Of a DNA stretch of 29,440 bases, positions 22,815-29,440 are shown in pieces (the stretch's first letter is position 1; every line of letters starts with the position of its first letter). The DNA is from JBFFXF01 sp041569895. GTDB taxonomy: Bacteria > Planctomycetota > UBA8108 > JACQVS01. A model generated the notes under the pieces. The model did not search any database, was not told the DNA's origin, and was given only the letters and a program-made list of their open reading frames with translations. A program made the position numbers and the translations under genes. The stretch lies in NCBI GenBank assembly GCA_041569895.1, contig JBFFXF010000071.1, positions 1 to 29,440 on the forward strand, written 5' to 3'.

Positions 22815-24914
22815 ATGCTTCCGAGCCCTCGGATGCCGCGAGATCACGCCTGCAGATTCGCCGCAACGCTCGCCGTCGTCTCCACGGCGCTCCTCGTCGC
22901 GAGCTCGCCGGCGGCCGCCCAGTTTCAGGATCCGGTGGCGCTGTCGACCGCGCCGGATGGCGAGCCTGTCTCGTCATGGGCGATGGGCATCGACTACTTC
23001 AACAGCGCCGTCCTTGCCGTCGTCAAGGACGGCGTGCTGACGATCCACACGCTGAACGGCGAGCGCAAGCGAATGCTGGTCATCCCGTCGGAGGCGGGCG
23101 AGGTCGAGTCGCCCTCGCTCGCGTTCACGGCGCTGCGGACGTACGTCGCGTACACCGACCGGGACGTCGACGGCGCCAGCCGCGATGTCTGGGTGGCCAG
23201 CAAGGTGGGGACGATCCTGTCGCCCCCCGAGAACCTCTCGATCAGCAGCCACGAGGAGCGCAACCCCTCGCTGACCATCGACCGTCACGGCACTCCCGTG
23301 GCGGCATGGACACGGCAGCGACCGGATCGCCCGTCGGACGTCGTCGTGCAGGCGGTCGGCGGCGAGTTGACCACGCTCGGACCGGGGGACCTCGCGAGGA
23401 TCGGCGACGACATCCACGGCCGCATCCACGTGCTCTTCCGCGCTCCGAACCACGACGTGATCTACCGGGCGTTCCGGGACGTCGACGGCGTGCTCGATTT
23501 CGAGCCGCCCGTCCTCATCGTCAACCAGGCGACGACGCCGGTGCCGTACCACGAGATCAAGGTCTGCAACGGCGACGAGGCGCTGGTCAGCTACACCGAG
23601 GGGGATACGCTCTTCGTCGTGCGCCGCATCTCGGACGGGGTCTTCGAGGCGCCGCGGGCGGTGGTCTCCGGAGAATTCCGCGGACCGTTCTTCTCTTGCA
23701 ATTCCCGTGGCGTGCTCGCCATCGCCTGGGAGAGCGAGGGTGACATCTGGTACCGTCTCGGGAGCTTCGACTTCCTGATCCCGAAGGAGCGCGCGTTCCA
23801 GACGCCGGCGATCGAGCAGTCGCCGAAGATCGCCATCGACTCCTTCCTCAACCTGTACCTCTCGTACGAGTCGGACGGCAAGCTCCTCTTCACGACCAAC
23901 GCGGCGATCCCCGAGGCGCAGTTCCTCGCCGAGCCGACCGAGGGGGAAGCGCCCCTGCGCGTCCAGTTCACGGACCGGAGCACCGGGAACATCCTGCGCT
24001 GGCACTGGGATTTCGGCGACGGGTCAGCCTCCGGCAGTCGCAACCCTTCACACGTCTACGAGCAGCCCGGCGAGTACGTCGTCAAGCTCGCGGTCGAGGG
24101 GCCCGGCGGCGTCAGCACCGCCGTGGGGGAGCGGCAGATCCGGGTGCTCGATCCGTCGAACTCGATGCGGTTCTCGGACCGGCGAGCTTACCCGGGCCTG
24201 CGCGACCTCTACGTGCCGCTGGTGATCGATCACGACGTGCCGATCCAGGGCTGCCAGATCGCCATGAGCTTCGATCCCGCGGCGCTGGAGCTCTCTCGCA
24301 TCGAGATCGACGACAACACCAACATCGCGCAGATCGCGCCGGAGCTCATCATCCACGACTTCTCGGAGACGGCGGAGGGGCGGACGGCGATCGCCACGGC
24401 GCTGATCATCGACTTCGAGCGGCCGTTCGATGGCCGCACGTTTCCGCCCGGTTCCGGCCAGCGCCTGGCGAACTTCGTGTTCCACGTCCGATCGTCGAAC
24501 GCGTTCGACAGCGAGACCGTCGTCGAGCTCCGCAATCAGATCGGTGAACCGCCGATCAACAACATCTTCATCAGCCGCGGGCAGACGATCTTGCCGCAGC
24601 TGAGGTCGGGCGTCATTCGCATCGAGGAGCCCGCGCTGCCGCCGCCGCTCTTTTTCCTGCGCGGCGACGTGGACGCGTCGCTGTCGGTGAACATCACCGA
24701 CGCCATCGTCCTGTTGAACTATCTCTTCCTCGGCGCGGAGCCGTTCCCCTGCTTCGACCCGGCCGACGCCAACGACGACGGCGGCGTGAACATCACGGAC
24801 GCCGTGGTGATTCTCAACTATCTCTTCCTCGGCGGCGTTCTCCTGCCGCCGCCGTTCCCGGACCTCGGGCTGGATCCGACGCCCGATCCGCTTCCGGATT
24901 GCCAGCGCGGCTGA
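22815..24914 (+). CDS. Secreted protein with beta-propeller-like region, PKD domain, cohesin-like domain and dockerin-type C-terminus
   Basis: The protein has 699 residues. A signal peptide ends 'ASSPAAAQ' (~36); ATG 22833 is an alternative start six codons later. Residues ~37-365 form repeated short beta segments ('NPSLTIDRHGTPVAAWTR', 'SPKIAIDSFLNLYLSY'), resembling beta-propeller or sialidase-like repeats without recognisable catalytic residues. A PKD domain lies at ~369-434 ('WHWDFGDGS', 'HVYEQPGEYVVKLAV'). A cohesin-like beta-sandwich at ~452-610 includes 'IQGCQIAMSFDPAALEL'. The C-terminus carries two dockerin-like loops, 'GDVDASLSVNITDAIVLLNY' and 'DANDDGGVNITDAVVILNY', with the calcium-ligand pattern, then a Pro-rich end. 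It is probably on the cell surface or released. The promoter at 22709-22737 drives it alone. Confidence 0.88.
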   Translation: MLPSPRMPRDHACRFAATLAVVSTALLVASSPAAAQFQDPVALSTAPDGEPVSSWAMGIDYFNSAVLAVVKDGVLTIHTLNGERKRMLVIPSEAGEVESPSLAFTALRTYVAYTDRDVDGASRDVWVASKVGTILSPPENLSISSHEERNPSLTIDRHGTPVAAWTRQRPDRPSDVVVQAVGGELTTLGPGDLARIGDDIHGRIHVLFRAPNHDVIYRAFRDVDGVLDFEPPVLIVNQATTPVPYHEIKVCNGDEALVSYTEGDTLFVVRRISDGVFEAPRAVVSGEFRGPFFSCNSRGVLAIAWESEGDIWYRLGSFDFLIPKERAFQTPAIEQSPKIAIDSFLNLYLSYESDGKLLFTTNAAIPEAQFLAEPTEGEAPLRVQFTDRSTGNILRWHWDFGDGSASGSRNPSHVYEQPGEYVVKLAVEGPGGVSTAVGERQIRVLDPSNSMRFSDRRAYPGLRDLYVPLVIDHDVPIQGCQIAMSFDPAALELSRIEIDDNTNIAQIAPELIIHDFSETAEGRTAIATALIIDFERPFDGRTFPPGSGQRLANFVFHVRSSNAFDSETVVELRNQIGEPPINNIFISRGQTILPQLRSGVIRIEEPALPPPLFFLRGDVDASLSVNITDAIVLLNYLFLGAEPFPCFDPADANDDGGVNITDAVVILNYLFLGGVLLPPPFPDLGLDPTPDPLPDCQRG

Positions 24915-24941
24915 GCGAGCGCCCGGAGCGGCACTCCGCGG

Positions 24942-24970
24942 TTTCCGTCGGCCCCCTGATCGGTTACGAT
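24942..24970 (+). promoter_or_regulatory. Possible promoter for icd
   Basis: TTTCCG (24942-24947) and TACGAT (24965-24970), 17 bases apart, would give a ~25-nt leader. Both boxes are weak. The leader contains the strong ribosome site AAAGGGGAG, 6 nt before the start codon. Confidence 0.3.
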
Positions 24971-25001
24971 CTTTCTTCTTCTGAATAAAGGGGAGTTCAA
25001 C

Positions 25002-26249
<1,248 letters not shown>

Positions 26250-26367
26250 CAGCGCGGCGCCCGACCATCAGCGGCGCGGAGAGCAGGAAAATCGAGCGGG
26301 ACAGCGGCCCGGCTTTTCGATGGAGGCGAGGGATTGAAGGAATCGCCGGGGTCGCCTGCTGTAACGG

Positions 26368-27324
26368 TCAGGTCGTCAGTTCGCTGCGCTGTCCCGCTCC
26401 CATCCTCTGGAACAGGTCGCCGCGCGCCTTCTCGATCTGCTCGAGCTTCGCGGCCATGCTCTCCTTCTTCGCCTGCAGCTGCCCCTGGATCTTCAGGTTG
26501 CTGGCCAGAGCCGCCTCGATCACCTGCACGGTGCTGCGGATCTGGCCGCTGACGAAGATGTCGTCATACAGCGCATCGATGAAGGAAATCAGCACCTGGG
26601 TCCACGCGGGGCTTCCCGGCGCCAACCGGCTGTCGGAGCGTTTCAGGCTGCTCAGGCAGACGAGCTCCTTCTGCGCCGACTGGAGATTGCGATCCGCGCC
26701 GTCCGCCATCTCGCGGGCACGGCCGATGCTCGAGTGCCGGAACAGGTCGGTGAGGTAGCCGTCACGACGCCAGTTCTCGACGTCGTAGTTTCCCTTCGCC
26801 GAGATCAGGAAGTTGCGAGCGCTGCGGAGGTAGTCGAGGTTCCTGTCGACGAAGAAGATCGCCTCGTCGACGTTCAGCAGATCCTCCGTGAGCTCGTTCC
26901 ACGACTTCTCGATCTTCTTGAACTCCTCGTTGAGGCGCCGCAGCTTGGATGATCGCGACCCCGTCAGGCTGCGCATGACGTTCTTCTTCTCGTCCTCGAG
27001 GACGCGCTTCTTGTCGACGAAGCCGTCGTAGTGCTCGAGACGGACCTGGAGCTCCTCGATCTCCCTCTGGTTGACGTCGCGCTTGTCGCGCAGGAGGTCG
27101 AGCAACCCGGCCGCCAGGAAGGCCTCCCGCGACGGGCGCGAGCCGATCTCGGGGACCTCGTCCTTCAGGAGCACGTCGTGCGGCTTGACGAGCCGCACCA
27201 TCTGGTTGAGCTCGTCGAGACTGGCTCGAAGAAACTCGATCTGCTTGCGAGTGCGACGCTCCTTCTCGAGCTTCACATCGCAGTAGCCCATCTCCTTCTC
27301 GATCTTCTCGAGCCGTCGAGCCAT
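26368..27324 (-). CDS. Cytoplasmic coiled-coil protein of unknown function
   Basis: The protein has 318 residues, rich in Lys, Glu, Arg and Leu, with no signal peptide or membrane helix. Long helices with heptad spacing occupy ~1-50, ~85-160 and ~265-305 ('KIEKEMGYCDVKLEKERRTR', 'LNEEFKKIEKSWNELTEDLL', 'LQAKKESMAAKLEQIEKARG'). A less regular central part (~165-260) contains 'GNYDVENWRRDGYLTDLF' and 'FIDALYDDIFVSGQI'. The start is clear: CTGGAGGTGAGGC lies directly before the ATG, giving GGAGGTGA at about 4 nt. No family is recognised. It is 9 kb from the MamK-like cluster, so a cytoskeletal link would be speculation. Confidence 0.8.
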   Translation of the reverse strand: MARRLEKIEKEMGYCDVKLEKERRTRKQIEFLRASLDELNQMVRLVKPHDVLLKDEVPEIGSRPSREAFLAAGLLDLLRDKRDVNQREIEELQVRLEHYDGFVDKKRVLEDEKKNVMRSLTGSRSSKLRRLNEEFKKIEKSWNELTEDLLNVDEAIFFVDRNLDYLRSARNFLISAKGNYDVENWRRDGYLTDLFRHSSIGRAREMADGADRNLQSAQKELVCLSSLKRSDSRLAPGSPAWTQVLISFIDALYDDIFVSGQIRSTVQVIEAALASNLKIQGQLQAKKESMAAKLEQIEKARGDLFQRMGAGQRSELTT

Positions 27325-27981
27325 GCCTCACCTCCAGATCCCACGCTGTGATCCCGCGCCGTTCTTCGACGCATCCGACGCGGGCGGCGCCGTACGAGCC
27401 GCCAGCCCCCGGGACGGCCCTCGGGCCCCACGAACGATTCCGGGCGCTCCCGACCAGACATCCCGTACAAATCCCGGGCCAAACCGGCGTCCCGGAGCGC
27501 CCCCGAGCGTCCGCCGCGGCGGACACACAAGTCGAGACCCCGGAGACGGTTCGGGCGTCCGACTCCGGGACCCGGGCGGCCGCCGATCGGCGGCGCCCGA
27601 CATCGTGTAAACCCCGCGCGACAGGTGGCGCCGCAGCGGGCTGTCATTTTTGCCACACCGGCTTGCCGCGGGACTCGCTCCCGACCTCCGGGCGGGCGAC
27701 GCCCTCGGCCGGGCCGGGACGCTTCCCTCCTCGTCTGGAACGATTTCTGCACAGAGTCCTCCCGGCGTTCCGAGGGCCGCTCCGGCGCGTCCGGCCCGGC
27801 TCCCTCGCGAGCGCCGGCGCGCGGTGTAAGTCGTTTCGCGCGCTCCGGCTGCAACGGTGCCCGTGAACGTCGAGCGGGGCCGGGCCGCCGCCCCTTCTCT
27901 TAAGACGCGGGAAGGGGCATTCTGATTTCGTAAAATTCGTGGAAATCTGTCGTCTCGGAGAAACGATCTGAGGGCCGAGTT
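27325..27981. other. Gene-free region between divergent genes
   Basis: This 657-base gap is GC-rich and shows no convincing gene on either strand: the open frames are Arg/Pro/Gly-rich and mutually overlapping. It has none of the A, B or C modules. Features seen are the sigma54-like site at 27736-27751, a T-run (CATTTTTG near 27650) and a less GC-rich patch at ~27918-27960 containing TAAAAT (27931-27936), just before the downstream gene. A long leader or small RNA is possible but not shown. Confidence 0.5.
27736..27751 (+). promoter_or_regulatory. Sigma54-like -24/-12 site
   Basis: TGGAACGATTTCTGCA differs from the consensus TGGCACG-N4-TTGCA at two positions and keeps the invariant GG and GC at correct spacing. 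It points toward the gene at 27982, about 230 bases away. The distance, and not knowing whether the organism has RpoN, make this weak. Confidence 0.25.
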
Positions 27982-29019
27982 ATGATGTCCACCATGGTGC
28001 GCGTTCTGCAGCGGACAGCGATCCGGGAGATGCCCTCGACGCCGGCGCGGGTGCGGGCGTGCATCCCCGCCCCGGGATTCCTGACGCCCATCGTCGCCGC
28101 CGTCTTGACGCCGGCTTTCGCCGCGGTGCCGTTCCTGGCGCGCTACCTGCCGAGCTTCATCGTCCTGCGCGTCCTGCTTGTGGTCACCGTCCCCGCGTCA
28201 TTCGCGGCGATGGCCGCGATGGCGGCCATCGCGGCGCAGCCCGGCGCGGCGTTCGAGGGACCCGCCGTGGCAGGGAACGAGACCGCCCCGAAGCCCGAGG
28301 CCCGTGACGACGCGGCCGGCATGCCGTGGCGCCCGGGGATGGAGTACGTCTACACCTGGACGTATGAGCGCGAGCGCGTCGGCGAGACCCGATTCCGCGT
28401 CGTCGATCTGCGATCGGAAGACGACGCCGCGCGCGGCCCGGACCGCTACCGCATCGATGCCGCCTTCGACTACAAGCGAGACGCGGTGGCGCAGAAGATC
28501 CGGCGCCACCTGTTTCTCGACGCGGGCTGGAGCATGCTGCGCTACACGACCCGCGCGGACATGGAGCACGCTCGCGGCATCACCTCGATTCAGGAGACCC
28601 AGGGCTGGCTCGAGGGACGGCTGCTGGCGATCGAGGTGATCCACGGCGGCCGCAAGGAAAGACGCGTGCGCACGTCAATGCCGCTCGAGGGCGCGCAGCA
28701 CATCTTCCTGACGCACGCCGTCGAGAGCTGGGCGATCTTCCTCGCGCGGCACCTCGACGACGGACGCCTGGCGACGGCGAAGGTGGCGTTCCCCGATTTC
28801 GGCAAGGTCTTCACCGTCGACTTCACCCTCGCGGGCAAGGAGAAGATCGAGGTCGGCAAGGAGAAGATCGAGACCCGCCACTTCCGCTTCCGCTCCACCG
28901 ACCGCCAGTTCTCGGGCGAGACCTGGCTCGACGACTCCGGCCGCCTGGTTCGCTACCGCCAGGGGGCGTTGACGATTCAGTTGACGGGGGTGGGGAAGAA
29001 GGTCGCGAAGACCGGCTAG
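27982..29019 (+). CDS. DUF3108-like exported or membrane-anchored protein
   Basis: The protein has 345 residues. The N-terminal ~85 contain two hydrophobic stretches ('FLTPIVAAVLTPAFAAVPFL' and 'FIVLRVLLVVTVPASFAAMA'), one of which is probably the signal or anchor. From ~112 the sequence is a beta-rich domain starting 'WRPGMEYVYTWTYERERVGE'. The repeated-strand pattern ends with 'FRFRSTDRQFSGETWLDDSGRLVRYRQGAL', split here as FRFRSTDRQFSGETWLDD plus SGRLVRYRQGAL, typical of DUF3108 and related periplasmic lipid- or envelope-associated proteins. A local duplication reads 'GKEKIEVGKEKIE'. There is a GAGGG stretch ~9 nt before ATG 27982; a second ATG follows immediately. Function is unknown. Module B4 begins four bases after its stop. 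Confidence 0.8.
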   Translation: MMSTMVRVLQRTAIREMPSTPARVRACIPAPGFLTPIVAAVLTPAFAAVPFLARYLPSFIVLRVLLVVTVPASFAAMAAMAAIAAQPGAAFEGPAVAGNETAPKPEARDDAAGMPWRPGMEYVYTWTYERERVGETRFRVVDLRSEDDAARGPDRYRIDAAFDYKRDAVAQKIRRHLFLDAGWSMLRYTTRADMEHARGITSIQETQGWLEGRLLAIEVIHGGRKERRVRTSMPLEGAQHIFLTHAVESWAIFLARHLDDGRLATAKVAFPDFGKVFTVDFTLAGKEKIEVGKEKIETRHFRFRSTDRQFSGETWLDDSGRLVRYRQGALTIQLTGVGKKVAKTG

Positions 29020-29333
29020 GAGTTCCTGTTCGTCCCCGTCCCCGGTCCCGTGCCCGGTCCCGTGCCCGTGCCCGTGCCCGTGCCCGAAAGCCCTCGGCGT
29101 CGAGCACCCGTTCACCGTCGGGGCCGAGCCATCGGAGTCCGGGTCCGAGACCGAGAAGACGGACCGAGCCCGATTCCGATTCCGACTCCGATTCCGACTA
29201 TTCCGACTCGGACTCCGATTCCGACTCCGACTCCGACTCCGAGGTCCGAGACGGAGGTCGATCCCTCCTCAATCTGCGTAATCTGTGTTCCCGTCCTCCG
29301 TCGGGGTCGGCCCCGCTATCGCCCTGCGTGCCG
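29020..29333. repeat. Modular dispersed element, copy 5 (B only), at a convergent junction
   Basis: Hexamers of CCCGTG/CCCGTC type (29023-29085) start 4 nt after the stop of the DUF3108-like gene. Core B, a GATTCC-type array and the ATCTGCG tail follow, to ~29296. The remaining ~40 bases reach the stop codon of a minus-strand gene, and no A module is present. Confidence 0.75.
29023..29296 (+). repeat. Module B, copy B4 (most complete)
   Basis: The order is (CCCGTG)n, CCGAAAGCCCTCGGCGTCG (29084-29102), GGGGCCGAG, ATCGGAGTCCGG, GTCCGAGACCGAGAAG, a GATTCCGACTCC array (29169-29242), and the tail CTCAATCTGCGTAATCTGTG followed by TTCCCGTCC. The tail has counterparts in B1 and B3. Confidence 0.78.
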
Positions 29334-29440
29334 TCAGCGGATTCTCAGGCCGCGTCCGCGCGTCTCTTTCTCTGACGGTGGCTCCTCGGCGGCGCCCAGG
29401 GTGGTATAGATTCCCAGCGACTTGATGTCGTCGCGGATCA
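29334..29440 (-). CDS. C-terminal fragment of an unidentified protein (partial, 5' end outside window)
   Basis: On the minus strand the frame entering from the right edge reads 'IRDDIKSLGIYTTLGAAEEP' and continues through Pro/Ser/Glu- and Arg-rich residues to 'GRGLRIR' and a TGA at 29336-29334, 34 residues in all. The start of the fragment looks like folded protein and the tail looks disordered. It is too short to assign. The element B end just beyond its stop fits the pattern at other convergent junctions. Confidence 0.5.
   Translation of the reverse strand, partial: IRDDIKSLGIYTTLGAAEEPPSEKETRGRGLRIR

Noticed and set aside
26250..26367. Modular element at the icd convergent junction
   Set aside because: The 118 bases contain no hexamer tract or A, B or C core; only the fragment GAGAGCAGGAAAA is faintly reminiscent of module A.

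Overview
This is a GC-rich bacterial chromosome segment with 19 supported protein genes, two of them cut by the window ends. I see no rRNA, tRNA, CRISPR array or transposase. Secreted proteins ending in dockerin-type repeats (the 'NITDAIVLLNYLFLG' style), a Ser/Thr kinase with a sulfatase-modifying-factor-like tail, a Tat-exported FAD oxidoreductase and outer-membrane beta-barrels suggest a Gram-negative member of the Planctomycetota or a similar poorly cultured phylum. That placement is an inference from protein style, not from a marker gene.

Layout. 1-2747: end of a large secreted beta-helix/Ig/cohesin/dockerin protein. 3071-7556: receptor-like Ser/Thr kinase followed 7 nt later by a beta-barrel protein. 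8019-9881 (minus): polytopic GT-C/YfhO-like membrane protein. 9926-12799: one polypeptide joining a lipoprotein signal, a tyrosine/dual-specificity phosphatase, a neutral-ceramidase-like domain and a C-terminal barrel. 13152-13943 (minus): glucosamine-6-phosphate deaminase. 14250-17149: coiled-coil protein, MamK-like actin, membrane-anchored coiled-coil protein and methyltransferase. 17650-20141: exported TPR/carbohydrate-binding-like protein translationally coupled to a double-PDZ S41-type protease. 20425-22674: divergent carboxymuconolactone-decarboxylase-family protein and Tat-exported FAD oxidoreductase. 22815-24914: second dockerin protein. 25002-26249: NADP-type isocitrate dehydrogenase. 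26368-27324 (minus): coiled-coil protein. 27982-29019: DUF3108-like exported protein. 29334-29440 (minus): C-terminus of an unidentified gene.

The two most unusual things are the following. First, a family of modular dispersed intergenic elements made of period-6 low-complexity tracts plus conserved cores (called A, B and C here) occupies four of the five convergent gene junctions and one tandem junction. B reads out of one gene end and A out of the other, so complete elements have a B-> <-A layout. Second, a compact cluster pairs a MamK-type actin with an overlapping coiled-coil gene and a one-pass membrane coiled-coil gene, with no magnetosome gene in view. It is a candidate uncharacterised cytoskeletal system.

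Gene-free stretches over 300 nt are 2748-3070 (promoter, small palindromes, tandem repeat), 7557-8018, 12800-13151, 17150-17649 and 29020-29333 (modular elements), 13944-14249 (divergent promoters) and 27325-27981 (nothing clear except a weak sigma54-like site).
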